Shown piece after piece: positions 28,282 to 37,222 of a stretch of 64,000 nt of DNA (its first letter is position 1; the number at the start of each line of letters is the position of its first letter). The notes below the pieces were generated by a model. The model saw only the letters and a list, made by a program, of their open reading frames with translations, was not told the DNA's origin and ran no database searches. Source of the stretch: Bradyrhizobium macuxiense (GTDB lineage: Bacteria; Pseudomonadota; Alphaproteobacteria; Rhizobiales; Xanthobacteraceae); the NCBI RefSeq assembly GCF_001542415.1, contig NZ_LNCU01000070.1, positions 115,252-179,251 of the forward strand, given 5' to 3'. Made by a program: the position numbers and the translations under genes.

Positions 28282-29937
28282 TCAACTCCGCTTGGAGAGA
28301 TTCCTGCCACCGTAGTACTCCTGCGCTGCCTTGTGACAGACTTCCTCATAGAACTTATCCGCATCTTCGATCGTGTAACCGGCGCCGGCAAAGCAGCCGC
28401 GCGCTACCTCGTGGAGCGTATGCCGTATTGACGTTGTATCGTCGTATACGGCGTTAAGGCATGCGATGATGACGATGACATCCTCCCTTGAGAGGCGCGG
28501 TTGGCCACTCATTAATCGAGCGTGATTGATGCAGGCGACGGCGTTGACGCAAGTGAACGAGTCGCCCATTCCGGAGCAATCCTCGAATCCATTGCCCTGC
28601 TCGTTCAACTTGAAGTGCGCGACAGGTAGATACTTCGCGCCCCTGATCTCACGGTGATTCAAGTCCTCGCCTAGCATGGGATCACGGCCCGACCGCATCT
28701 CGTGAAGCCAAATGTCGAGTTGGTGTAGCCCAGGGCCAATCCAGCTTCTGTTGCGCTTGAACGGGTTCTTGTTCGGATCCTCGAACATGAGAGACGCATC
28801 GATTCTGTCAGTTTCTGCCAGCGAAAGTAATCCCTGCTTGGACAACGTCTGCATCACGACTTTCTCAGCATGTCCCCAATGCGCGTCATCAGCATAGACC
28901 TGCCTGAAGTTTAAGATGGCCTGGCCAGCTGCGAACTGGGCGTCCTCGCCAAGGCCGTCGTCCTTGAGAACCAATGCCTCGAACTTCTCGGTGCACTGCT
29001 TGAAAGTCACGCCCTCGCTCTTGAGGGCATCATGGAAGTGCTGCACGCCCTTGTTCACGAAGGGTCGAGTGACCGACCTGGAGGTGTAGCCGTAAGCACC
29101 AGTTTCCTCGTTGAGTACCCCCGAAAGCGCGTACTTGTTCTTTTTATCGTAGAGCGGACTCCTCGTCAGATCTGGATCCCTTGGCACCTTCGGTGGACCA
29201 TACTTGGCTACGCACTCGTCCTTCACGAGATGGCCCTTCATGCAGGCCAGATTCAAAGCGAGGGAGTCGCGCGCCTGCCTGGAATTCACCAGGCGAGCAA
29301 CGTGCACATAAGTCGCCGCCCGGTAGTCGATCATCGTCACGAACAGATTGTTGCCGCAGGTACGGATTGGATTGAGGGGGCGCTCGTTCAGACGCTGTTC
29401 TTCCGGGCTGGCAGCGTGATATCGCGTCGAGTATTCCCTTGCCTCGGCCTGGGCCAACCTGAGCCGTTCGTTGCTGGTGAAACCTTTCTTGCCATCGTGC
29501 AGCGAGGTTGTCGAAAGGAAGAAGTCGTTTGCGACCTCGTCATACGCATAGGCTGCGCCGGCGAGACACAATCCGTATTTCACCGCGCGCGCAAACCTTG
29601 GTTGGCCGCTCCCCTCGTTTTTGCTGCCGTCTCCCGCGCGCTCCCCCCGTCCGAGCGGTGGCAGTGCAGGCCTTCTTCCCGTTGGAGTCTGCATACTCTG
29701 CGAATAGAGCGCATCAAGTGATAATCCATCTTCGGGAAGCGCAAGCATCGCAACCGGCGCCTCCGCCTGTCCACCGACGATTCGCCAAATTCGTGAACGA
29801 AGGGCCGCAAGTGAATGTCGGGCGTCGTGAAATGGGCTCGTCGCTATCAGATCCTCAGCATGTCCGCCGACGACCCGCCAAACCCGTGAACGCAAGTCAG
29901 CAAGTGGATGCCCCGCTTCATGGCACGCAGTCATCAC
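28282..29937 (-). CDS. Putative secreted effector with tandem N-terminal repeats
   Basis: A 551-residue protein without a Sec signal. Residues 6-36 and 37-67 are a 31-residue direct repeat (LADLRSRVWRVVGG / LAALRSRIWRIVGG). A basic, Gly/Pro-rich linker follows (about 80-115), then one hydrophobic stretch (KYGLCLAGAAYAYDEVA) and a large globular domain with several Cys residues. The C-terminal domain (FTCVNAVACINHARLMSG, then CHKAAQEYYGG) has no motif I can name. A tts-box-like sequence lies about 40-60 nt upstream on the same strand, so type III secretion is plausible. The neighbours are the cold-shock gene and the T6SS hcp operon. T6SS delivery is the alternative. The function is unknown. 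Confidence 0.6.
   Translation of the reverse strand: MMTACHEAGHPLADLRSRVWRVVGGHAEDLIATSPFHDARHSLAALRSRIWRIVGGQAEAPVAMLALPEDGLSLDALYSQSMQTPTGRRPALPPLGRGERAGDGSKNEGSGQPRFARAVKYGLCLAGAAYAYDEVANDFFLSTTSLHDGKKGFTSNERLRLAQAEAREYSTRYHAASPEEQRLNERPLNPIRTCGNNLFVTMIDYRAATYVHVARLVNSRQARDSLALNLACMKGHLVKDECVAKYGPPKVPRDPDLTRSPLYDKKNKYALSGVLNEETGAYGYTSRSVTRPFVNKGVQHFHDALKSEGVTFKQCTEKFEALVLKDDGLGEDAQFAAGQAILNFRQVYADDAHWGHAEKVVMQTLSKQGLLSLAETDRIDASLMFEDPNKNPFKRNRSWIGPGLHQLDIWLHEMRSGRDPMLGEDLNHREIRGAKYLPVAHFKLNEQGNGFEDCSGMGDSFTCVNAVACINHARLMSGQPRLSREDVIVIIACLNAVYDDTTSIRHTLHEVARGCFAGAGYTIEDADKFYEEVCHKAAQEYYGGRNLSKRS
29737..29922 (-). repeat. Tandem direct repeat, 2 x 93 bp, inside coding sequence
   Basis: Two adjacent in-frame units of 31 codons at the 5' end of the putative effector gene. 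Core residues L-A-x-L-R-S-R-[VI]-W-R-[VI]-V-G-G-x-A-E are retained in both. Confidence 0.7.
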
Positions 29938-29974
29938 AGTTTAGGCCTTGGGCACGCCATGAAAGGGTCTGGAT

Positions 29975-29997
29975 GTCTATTGCCGAAAAGCCGTCAA
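29975..29997 (-). promoter_or_regulatory. tts-box-like element
   Basis: On the minus strand the stretch contains GACGGCTTTTCGGCAAT. This resembles the first half of the rhizobial type III promoter box (GTCAGCTTnTCGAAAGCT, consensus from memory) at GNCNGCTTnTCG. It sits 38 nt before the effector start. The second half matches poorly, so binding by TtsI is only suggested. Confidence 0.35.
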
Positions 29998-30500
29998 GGG
30001 GGCGTTCCCACTTCACATCTCGCTCTCAATCAATGCCCATTTGCCCGACTCGCAAGTGAGATACTCGCATTCCCGATCGGTTACAAACTGCGAACAATCG
30101 GATCCGAACCGCGACCGATTCAATATCCGGCAAGGTTCTAAAGCCGCAAAATGAGCTGCTGTCGCCATGTCGCGTCCGCGCTTGCGCGTCGGACGATTGG
30201 TCTGATCGGTAAGCATTAGCCGGCCCCCGCCCCGCTCGTCCGGCCTCGATGCGCCAACTAGCAATGGCCGTACCCGTGCCTTTCCGAGCCGGCGTGTCCC
30301 CAAGAACCAGCCTGCCTGCTTTTTGCATCCGGTCCGCTCCTTCCAATTGAAGCGCATCCAGCATGCGAGCCTCCCAGTGCTGCGAGGACTGCGTCAAATT
30401 TGCGCTATGTACCCAGCATGGGACCCAAGTCGCGCCCTCCCGATTTTCGAAGGACCGCGGCAGCGCTTAGTACCGCGACGGCGCGACACTTACGGCGTTG
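29998..30500. other. Intergenic, no supported gene
   Basis: Overlapping short frames only; no recognisable gene between the effector promoter and the end of hcp. Confidence 0.4.
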
Positions 30501-31013
30501 TCACCATTTATCCTCTCCGCTGGTGCTGCCAGGAACGTGCTCCCATTTGACTTCCTTGTAGGTGAAGGACCAATCTTCCATGTTCTGGAAGAAGTTGTTC
30601 TGTGGATTGATCGTGAGCGGCACATAGGCCTTACCCTCGATCAACGTCGCGTTCTTCCAGGTTATTTTGAAGAAGTTCTGCGGTTGCGGCATGCCCCCCG
30701 GATCGGTCCGGTAGAACTCGCAGACCACCTGTTCGAGTACTTCGTTGGTGGCCAGCGCCTGCCATAGCAGCGGCGAGGAACGATCGAAGAACTTGGTGAA
30801 GAGTACTGGTTGATGGTTCCGGGCGCCCGTGGCGACCCCGCTCGTCATATCGCGCGGAACGACGATGCCGCTGGTGAAGGCGACGACGGTGATCTTCGAC
30901 TGCTTACCCGAGTCGCCTTTGGCGACCTGCCCGATGCTGTCCGGCTTGGAGGCATCTTTAGAGATGTCCCCCTGCTTCTTCCCCTTGATTGTCATATAGG
31001 CTTCAAGTGACAC
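30501..31013 (-). CDS. hcp: Hcp, T6SS tube protein
   Basis: A 170-residue protein that stacks as hexamers to form the T6SS inner tube. It has the family opening SLEAYMTIKGKKQGDI, the central VVPRDMTSGVATGARNHQPV, then FTKFFDRSSPLLWQAL, and the closing YKEVKWEH strand. The GTG at 31013 is chosen because GGAG lies 6 nt upstream and Hcp proteins start here; the frame is open to 31094. It is the third gene of vgrG-hyp-hcp, so its expression should follow the NifA/sigma54 promoter near 33.87 kb. Length is typical, so it appears functional. Confidence 0.93.
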   Translation of the reverse strand: MSLEAYMTIKGKKQGDISKDASKPDSIGQVAKGDSGKQSKITVVAFTSGIVVPRDMTSGVATGARNHQPVLFTKFFDRSSPLLWQALATNEVLEQVVCEFYRTDPGGMPQPQNFFKITWKNATLIEGKAYVPLTINPQNNFFQNMEDWSFTYKEVKWEHVPGSTSGEDKW

Positions 31014-31207
31014 GTTCGTCTCCAAGACTTTCGATGCGCCGGCACATACCGGCACGATCGATATCGCAACATTCGTGCCAAAGCCCGTACGCATCTGAAG
31101 CTGATATTGCGGGGATTTCTCCGGATCTGAACGTCAAGACAGCACCAGAGATGTCGGTGGACCGACACCATTTCGAGGATGACGTCGTCGTGTCGGGACA
31201 CGATCTG

Positions 31208-31567
31208 TCACGGCTCAATACGGCCGGCTGGGTCCAATCGACATTCGACATCGAGAAAGGCACGCGTGGCAATGTCGAGCACAGCCTGCCCCGTCACACG
31301 GTAACCTAGGGAGTTGTCGACTATGGCATTGCCGTGCAGCGCGTAGACGAGCACCGTGCAAAGTGCTCGTTGCTCTCGCTCAAGGTACTGTGTGGACAGG
31401 CTGAGGCGCAATTCTCTTCCGTCACGAAGGCGTTGCGAATGAACGCCATCAGCCGATGGCGGCGGTATATTGATCGAAGCTGTCGGCAGGATCGTCGCGC
31501 GCGCCGTATTGGCGATCGCTTCAACCAGAGGATCGATCTCGTGACTTGCAGGCCTCCAGACGGTCAT
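31208..31567 (-). CDS. Hypothetical protein between vgrG and hcp
   Basis: A 119-residue soluble protein starting 23 nt after vgrG and ending about 195 nt before hcp. It contains RLRDGRELRLSLSTQYLERE and CTVLVYALHGNAIVDN, predicting a small alpha/beta fold. I recognise no family. Its place in a vgrG operon suggests an effector, an effector chaperone or a part of the spike complex; the sequence gives no catalytic motif to choose between them. Confidence 0.6.
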   Translation of the reverse strand: MTVWRPASHEIDPLVEAIANTARATILPTASINIPPPSADGVHSQRLRDGRELRLSLSTQYLEREQRALCTVLVYALHGNAIVDNSLGYRVTGQAVLDIATRAFLDVECRLDPAGRIEP

Positions 31568-31589
31568 AAGGCGTCATCAGGAGAAACAA

Positions 31590-33071
31590 TCACGCAGGGC
31601 CGTCGCAAATATCGATCCTGGCGCCAGATTGCGACGTTATGCGGTTGAACACGTGCGTGTCGGAGGTCACCCCTGGCTTCATATCAGGATTGTGGACCGC
31701 TCCGATCACCACGGGCCGGTCAATGTCACCGTTCATGTAGCCGACCAGAACTTCCGTACCGGGAACTAACGGAAATTGCAAACCGGTTCGATTCGGACCA
31801 GCATAAGGTTCAAGCTTCCGCACATAGCCGCTGCCACGGCCCTTCGCCAGTTCTTCGGTAAATGTGAACTGCAGCTTGTAGCGGCCCTGGTCGTCGATCT
31901 CGGCCCGCCCGTTCCACGCTTCTCCATCGACCTTGGCGGTGTGAAGGCCGGCGCCAAGTGGTGCAGGCGTCATAGCGACCGGACGGTAAGGCACCTCCGA
32001 CCGGATACAATGGACCATATTTTGGTAGGCTCGCCCGTTCTGCGCGAACGCGCGGAACCCAGCCGGTGCGGGCCGATAGGCCGAGTGATCCGCGGCGACG
32101 ACGAGATATTCATGATCAAAGCGGGGATGGCCCTGCAGCTTGAAAATAGCGCCGGCGCGGAGTTCCGGTGCGTCGCTGAGAGCGATGTACATGGTCTGGC
32201 TGGCGCATACTTGCTCGGCACGGATCTGCGCCAGCGTGGTCGCTTCTGCTTCGCTGGTCAAATGCCCGCCGAACCGCGAGGCCTTGCCCAAGAAGCCGCT
32301 CCCTTGTCCGACCTCTCGATCGACGGATACGACGGAGGGCACCGTTTCGTTGTAATCGCGCAGCGCAATTGTCTTTGTCGAGAGAACGCGGCGCTGCCGG
32401 AACGACAGGACGGCACTTTCGTCGACGCCCCGCGGCACCTTGCGGTCGCGCTGGTGCGCATAACTGATCGCGGGCCTGCCGCCGAACTTAACGCTGGTAA
32501 AGGCCAGATTCTTGTCGCCGAAGACAACGGTCTCACCACCGTCTTCTTGCTTGAAGTAATAGAAAATCCCATTCCGTTCGCAAAGGCGCGAAATAAAGCT
32601 CAAATCGCTTTCATTGTACTGCACGACATAACTTCGCTTGGGATAGCGATCAAGATTGAACTCGGCGGGAATGCCGATGCTCGCCGTGTTCAACTGCTCC
32701 TTAATGATGTCATCGACGCTCATCGGTTGGCCGGGGCCATAAATGCGGCTTGCAACGGAGAGTTCGGCGACCGCAAAGCGGGGGCGCAGAACGAACTGAA
32801 ACACTCGAAGTTCAGTTACTGTTGGGTCCAGTTCCTCGACCTGTGCACAGAGGCCGGAGGTCATCCACTGCCCACATGCAGTCTTGACAGTCAGTTTGGC
32901 GCATTCGCCGATTAAAGCACCGGTATCGACATCGCTTGAGGTCGTGGCGTAAATCACATAGCTGAACGGCAGGGAAATGCACTCTGTGCCCTCGAATCCT
33001 TGCACGTCGAGCTCAATGTTGGGCTGGCTGTGAATGGCGAGGTTAATACTGAGGTTGGAGCTGTCGTTCAT
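31590..33071 (-). CDS. vgrG: VgrG (TssI), T6SS spike protein
   Basis: A 493-residue trimeric spike protein. The gp27-like part runs to about 370 (SLPFSYVIYATTSSDVDTG; RSYVVQYNESDLSFISRLCERNGIFYYF). The gp5 OB-fold follows (GEAWNGRAEIDDQGRYKLQF; FPLVPGTEVLVGYMNGDIDRPVVIGAVHN). It stops right after the first tail strands (TSQSGARIDICDGPA), so the long beta-helical needle usual in VgrG of 600-700 residues is missing. It is either a natural short form relying on a separate tip or a truncation. It is first in the vgrG-hyp-hcp operon behind a duplicated NifA/sigma54 promoter. Confidence 0.93.
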   Translation of the reverse strand: MNDSSNLSINLAIHSQPNIELDVQGFEGTECISLPFSYVIYATTSSDVDTGALIGECAKLTVKTACGQWMTSGLCAQVEELDPTVTELRVFQFVLRPRFAVAELSVASRIYGPGQPMSVDDIIKEQLNTASIGIPAEFNLDRYPKRSYVVQYNESDLSFISRLCERNGIFYYFKQEDGGETVVFGDKNLAFTSVKFGGRPAISYAHQRDRKVPRGVDESAVLSFRQRRVLSTKTIALRDYNETVPSVVSVDREVGQGSGFLGKASRFGGHLTSEAEATTLAQIRAEQVCASQTMYIALSDAPELRAGAIFKLQGHPRFDHEYLVVAADHSAYRPAPAGFRAFAQNGRAYQNMVHCIRSEVPYRPVAMTPAPLGAGLHTAKVDGEAWNGRAEIDDQGRYKLQFTFTEELAKGRGSGYVRKLEPYAGPNRTGLQFPLVPGTEVLVGYMNGDIDRPVVIGAVHNPDMKPGVTSDTHVFNRITSQSGARIDICDGPA

Positions 33072-33329
33072 CGGTGTACCAAGTCAAGCTTTGGAAGTGC
33101 CAACAACGTCTGCGACAGTGTCGCGCAAAGGGCGCCCCCAAGCGCGGCGGCACAGAATGCTAAAATCATATCTGACCTCCTTACTTGCTTTAGGACGGCA
33201 TGCACGGTCCGCAGAATCGGTAAACTCAGTACGCGAGACCGGGGCGTCGGTCGAACTCCCCGACGGCCTCTCCGCGATCGCCGCAATCGAGGACAAGGCT
33301 TGAAGCGAGAACCCGAAGTTGCGCTGGCG

Positions 33330-33604
33330 CTGCGGATGACAAACTGCCGCTGCTATGCGTTGCCTATCATCGTCGGCGGGCGGCGCCGGGATGCTGCATT
33401 CAAACACTGTGCCCATGTCGATGCCGTCGGTGCTGGTGTCGACACCGTCGAATATGATTTTCGAGCGTGCCAGTGCGGTCTGAAAGTTGAGACTGGCCAC
33501 TAAGCCCGCGTCCCACAAAGCCACTTTTTGACCGCGAACGCGTGTTTTGCGTTGCAGCCCACGGATCCAGCGTCGTCTCCGATGGTTCCGAGTATGAGAT
33601 GCAT
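33330..33604 (-). pseudogene. Decayed 5' fragment of the tagH (FHA) gene
   Basis: The minus strand from 33604 begins MHLILGTIGDDAGSVGCNA. It parallels the start of the intact gene at 46463 (MHLILGVVGESAEPLGRNA) but shifts frame after about 30 codons. Later blocks reappear in other frames, notably DTSTDGIDMGTV against DTSTNGVYINTV of the FHA domain. Upstream similarity continues to the promoter (33865-33980). A 146-codon frame (33084-33524) covers part of it and ends 12 nt before vgrG; it may be a translated relic. Confidence 0.75.
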
Positions 33605-33864
33605 TTCACACCCTCAGCCCACTAGCATCTGTCGATAGCCGAACGTCGCATTGGTTCAGTGGCCGCATTACTTCCTCTCATAAGCATGGATGAAGCCGAT
33701 CGTAGCTTGCGCGCCCGCTGCGCAAGAAGGACACGGAAAGATTTTCCTGAGCCCACAGGTGCGGTGGAGGATGCGCTGGGTTTCTATCAAAGGCGCAGTA
33801 TACGGTTTGAAGGAAAGGACTTCGACGTGCACTCCCCCGATCGGTGTTGTGCTGCCTTCTCAAT

Positions 33865-33881
33865 AGCAATGGTCGTGCCAA
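33865..33881 (-). promoter_or_regulatory. Sigma54 (-24/-12) promoter of the vgrG-hcp operon
   Basis: On the minus strand TTGGCACGACCATTGCT matches TGGCACG-N4-TTGCW completely, with GG and GC separated by 10 nt. It reads through the tagH relic toward vgrG, leaving a leader of about 780 nt. It is the paralogue of the promoter at 46748. Confidence 0.8.
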
Positions 33882-33962
33882 TCGCGCCTCCTCATCAAAG
33901 CTATCAATCAGCCTTTCTAGAAGATCAGGTTTGGCTAATGACTGCGGTGTTCCCGACCTGGC

Positions 33963-33978
33963 TGTCAGGTACCGGACA
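33963..33978 (-). promoter_or_regulatory. NifA upstream activator site
   Basis: TGTCAGGTACCGGACA fits TGT-N10-ACA exactly, centred about 104 nt upstream of the -12 element. It corresponds to TGTCGGATGCCGGACA of the main T6SS promoter. The companion site near 33948 has lost its ACA half. Confidence 0.72.
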
Positions 33979-34306
33979 AGAGTCGGGGGCGGAGATGAGA
34001 TGGTTTCCGCCGGTGACGAACCAACTTTGTGGGCAGCGTCGCGAACGAGTCTGGGGACGTCCCTCGCAGCATAAGTGGCGCTGCCTGCTCACGATCTGAG
34101 AGCCGTTGGAGGACCGAACGGGCCGAACACCAGCGCAGATCGCATGGCCGGATGCCAACTGGAAACATGCTGGCTGTAAGCAGGCTCCCGCGGCCTGCGC
34201 GCTGCAGGTCAAGCGAGCGTTGACGCTGTAATCGGATTTATCACAGGAGGATCACACGAGTAACAGCAGTAGCCGCGGCTCCAATGAGGGGCCCGGACCC
34301 CATGAG

Positions 34307-35704
34307 GTGGATAAACCGCTTTATGAGGCCTTCTGGAATTGGCTTACCTGGAAGCTTCCGGACCACCGCTCCGACGGCGCCGACAATGCCACGGGCGATA
34401 TGTACGATTTCCTCGAGTGGATCCACGAGACCAACAGGCCCCCAATGACCGGTCGAATTGCACAAACCTCGTTGGATAACGATGTTCGGGCCTATGCAGC
34501 TGACTATATTGGACGCGAAGTACCTGCGATTGCCGGGTTTCGTAATCGTCTCCTGAACTTGAAAGACATGCTTCGGGACTTCTATTTCCGGACCTGGGCC
34601 CAAGAGAGGCGTATGATGTTTCAGGGCTTCGATGGAGGGGGATCATCGTCGCCACCACCGGATCCCAGGGACGGCAGCAGGCACAGCGGCAGAAGCAGCA
34701 GCGGCTCCAATCAGGGCCCCGGCCCCTATGACGAGGATAGGCAGCTTTATCAGGACTTCTGGAACTGGCTTACCGAAAAGCTCTCGGACCGCCGCTCCCG
34801 GGGCGCCGACATTGCGGCGGGCGATATGCACGATTTCCTCAAGTGGATCCGCGAGACCAACAGGCCCCCGATGGCCGACCGGATTGCGCAACCGTCTTTG
34901 GATACCGACGTGCGAGCCTATGCAGCGGACTATATAGGGCGCGAGGCATCCGCGATTGGCGGGTTTCGCAACCGTCTCCTGAACTTACGGGATATGCTTC
35001 GGGATTTTGAAATCGAGAACCGGGTCAGCGCGCGCGGTGCGATGTTTCAGGGCTTCGAAGGTGGGCCATCGTCATTGCCGCAGGCGCCCGCAATCCCCTC
35101 GGATCGCGAGACTTCTGCAGCTGACGCCCGGACTGGGATGCCAGAGCGTGATTTCGGAGCTTGCGTTCCCTCGGATTGGAGGGGCGGCGCCGCCCCGGAC
35201 ACACTGATTGCGGAATTGCGCAAAAGCCACCTCCTGCCGATGCAGTTGCGGCCACGAAATGTGCTTATCAATGGGATGTGGTACGTCGCGGCAGTGTGGT
35301 CGGGGCGAGGGCTCGTGACCCCAAACAATCCCGAAGGCGAAAACATTATTCTTACGGCTGCATACAGGGAGCTAGCGCTGCAACCCCAGCGTCGACTTGA
35401 GCCAATGAATGAAGTCGGGCCCTCGTCGTCAGTTCGGCCAGCAGAGATACGACCCGCCTCAGGCAGTTCAGGAGGACGTTATCAGAGACCAAATTTACCC
35501 GATATCGGAACGAGAGTCGGCGCGGGCTGGATCCACGGCCCTCGGGTGGCCGACACCGCCCTAATCAACGTACTGAGAGATTTCGGCCTCCTGCCGACCT
35601 CGGAGATACCGATGCCATGTTTTTACATTCATGATGAGCCCTACACCGCTGAACAGGGACCGAATGGGAGCATTCTTGTGGTGCATCGCCCCCTAGCTCG
35701 ATGA
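34307..35704 (+). CDS. Effector-like repeat protein (probably 5'-truncated)
   Basis: A 465-residue protein with two tandem repeats of about 110 residues (1-105 and 137-247), sharing FWNWLT-KL, GDM-DFL-WI-ETNRPPM and RNRLLNL-DMLRDF, joined by a Ser/Gly-rich linker. Two copies of the module seen in OtsA and the Ulp1 protease follow: a divergent one (about 288-350) and a clear one (about 400-465, VGAGWIHG, then FYIHDEPYTAEQ). The only start is GTG at 34307. In-frame codons upstream to 34232 encode the same linker type (RGSNEGPGPHE against SGSNQGPGPYDE), so the gene probably lost its 5' end. AGGAGG at 34245-34250 lacks a start codon behind it. The family resembles NopD-type type III effectors without the protease domain (inference). 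Confidence 0.62.
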   Translation: MDKPLYEAFWNWLTWKLPDHRSDGADNATGDMYDFLEWIHETNRPPMTGRIAQTSLDNDVRAYAADYIGREVPAIAGFRNRLLNLKDMLRDFYFRTWAQERRMMFQGFDGGGSSSPPPDPRDGSRHSGRSSSGSNQGPGPYDEDRQLYQDFWNWLTEKLSDRRSRGADIAAGDMHDFLKWIRETNRPPMADRIAQPSLDTDVRAYAADYIGREASAIGGFRNRLLNLRDMLRDFEIENRVSARGAMFQGFEGGPSSLPQAPAIPSDRETSAADARTGMPERDFGACVPSDWRGGAAPDTLIAELRKSHLLPMQLRPRNVLINGMWYVAAVWSGRGLVTPNNPEGENIILTAAYRELALQPQRRLEPMNEVGPSSSVRPAEIRPASGSSGGRYQRPNLPDIGTRVGAGWIHGPRVADTALINVLRDFGLLPTSEIPMPCFYIHDEPYTAEQGPNGSILVVHRPLAR

Positions 35705-36055
35705 AGCACGCGCTTGGGCAAGCAAATCCACCATTGCCTCGGACAAATGAACCAAGCGGAACCTGTAAAACGTTCATCTGACGCGGCGTCCTTGCACGTT
35801 GTGGCGGACGCATCTCCACTCCGCGCAACAGGCGTTCGGAAGAGGCACTTGAACCTAGCGAGAACTTGTCCGTCGCCCGAGTGATTGTGAATGCCGTCTC
35901 AGCCTGCCAGCGACGTTGAACACGGCATCCGAAAACGCGCTTGTCAGTTCGCAGCCAGTGACGCAGTCATCCAGCTCGCGCAATGGAAATATCGCCCTCA
36001 AGCCGCCTCGAAAGTCCGGAGGCGGGAGAGAAAATGCCTAAATCCGGCCATTGCA
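35705..36055. other. Intergenic, no supported gene
   Basis: No supported feature between the effector-like gene and the convergent TauE permease gene. Confidence 0.4.
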
Positions 36056-36790
36056 CTACTGAGACAACAACAACCTGACGCCAGCAAACAGCAGGATGAT
36101 CGCAAGCACATAACGAGTGCCACGATCGGTCATCCACCGCAGCCCGATACAGGTGCCCAGCATGGCTCCAAGAACTGCACCGAATATGTAGAAAACCGCC
36201 TCGGGGTTCACTGACTGACCTGACAGCAGCACGCCAGCCAGCGCTAGCACCGAATTGCAGAGGATGAATGGTGGGGAGAGCCCAGCAGCCTGCCTCGGGG
36301 ACGCCCAACCTAGCATCAGGATCAGTGGGACAAGAAATACACCTCCGCCAATCCCCGTCAATCCCGAGAGCAGGCCCGTGACAGCGCCTACCAGCGCGGC
36401 ACGATCAAGCCGCACCTGACGAACCTTGATGTTATCAACACGACGCTTGAGTAGCATCAAGAACGAGGCCGCAATCAGCAGCGTACCGGTCATGATACAG
36501 TAGAGCGAGCCGCCGATCGCTAGCAAGCCGCCGATAAAGGCCGTCAACATCGACGGGATCGCGATCTGCCAAAGCAGATTCCATTCAATTTTTCTCTGCT
36601 GATGCAGCCTCCAGGTCGCGTAGCCGGCGGCAACAACATTTAAGACAAGCGCAGTCGGTCGCATCTGCTCGGCCGAAAGTCCTGCAAAGGACATAACCGC
36701 AAGAAACGCTGTCCCCCCGACCTGACCGGCGGTCGAGTACAATAGCGAGACGAAGCCTATCAACAAGGTGACGATCAACGTAAATTGCAT
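36056..36790 (-). CDS. TauE/SafE-family anion permease
   Basis: A 244-residue inner-membrane protein with about eight hydrophobic spans in the TauE/SafE (sulfite exporter) pattern. Each half opens with a Gly-rich loop (STAGQVGGTAFLAVMSFAG near 20-38 and GLLSGLTGIGGGVFLVPLILM near 138-158). The family exports sulfite, sulfoacetate or other organic anions, and the exact substrate cannot be read from the sequence. It is monocistronic, between the effector-like gene and the T6SS kinase, and functionally unrelated to them as far as can be seen. Confidence 0.87.
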   Translation of the reverse strand: MQFTLIVTLLIGFVSLLYSTAGQVGGTAFLAVMSFAGLSAEQMRPTALVLNVVAAGYATWRLHQQRKIEWNLLWQIAIPSMLTAFIGGLLAIGGSLYCIMTGTLLIAASFLMLLKRRVDNIKVRQVRLDRAALVGAVTGLLSGLTGIGGGVFLVPLILMLGWASPRQAAGLSPPFILCNSVLALAGVLLSGQSVNPEAVFYIFGAVLGAMLGTCIGLRWMTDRGTRYVLAIILLFAGVRLLLSQ

Positions 36791-37222
36791 GATCCGTGGA
36801 TGGCATAGGAGACAAGAGAAGAGGGACCATGTTAGTCTGTTTTTTGGTTAGCTCATTTGAGCTTTCGCAAAGAGCGGCGCGTGATTAGCACGCTTGTGCG
36901 TCATTGCGGTCTCTCCTTGCGCTGAAAATCTGTCGCTCACCGACGAATAGCAGCCCGGGTCAAATCAAGCCGCCTACGTTCGACGCCGACAATCCTTGTC
37001 GCCAGCCAGACAACAGACGCCGTTTGTGCTGCGCAGGGCTGCGCCATCTTACCGACGAGCGGACCGATGGGATTAAGGTCTGGATCAGCACGTCATCAGT
37101 GGATTCTCGCTCGCGCGTAGTGCATGAACACTCAGAAGAAGATCCCGCCCGCTATGGAAACGCGAACATTCGCGCTTCCTCTGCGGACTGCCTAAAATGT
37201 AATTCAAGCTTAGCCCATTCGG
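36791..37222. other. Intergenic, no supported gene
   Basis: Upstream region of the permease and downstream region of the kinase. An imperfect inverted repeat (GCACGCTTGTGCGT) lies near 36889-36902. Confidence 0.35.

Noticed and set aside
31776..32915. 379-codon plus-strand open frame
   Set aside because: It lies antisense to vgrG, whose protein motifs are unmistakable; high GC produces such shadows.
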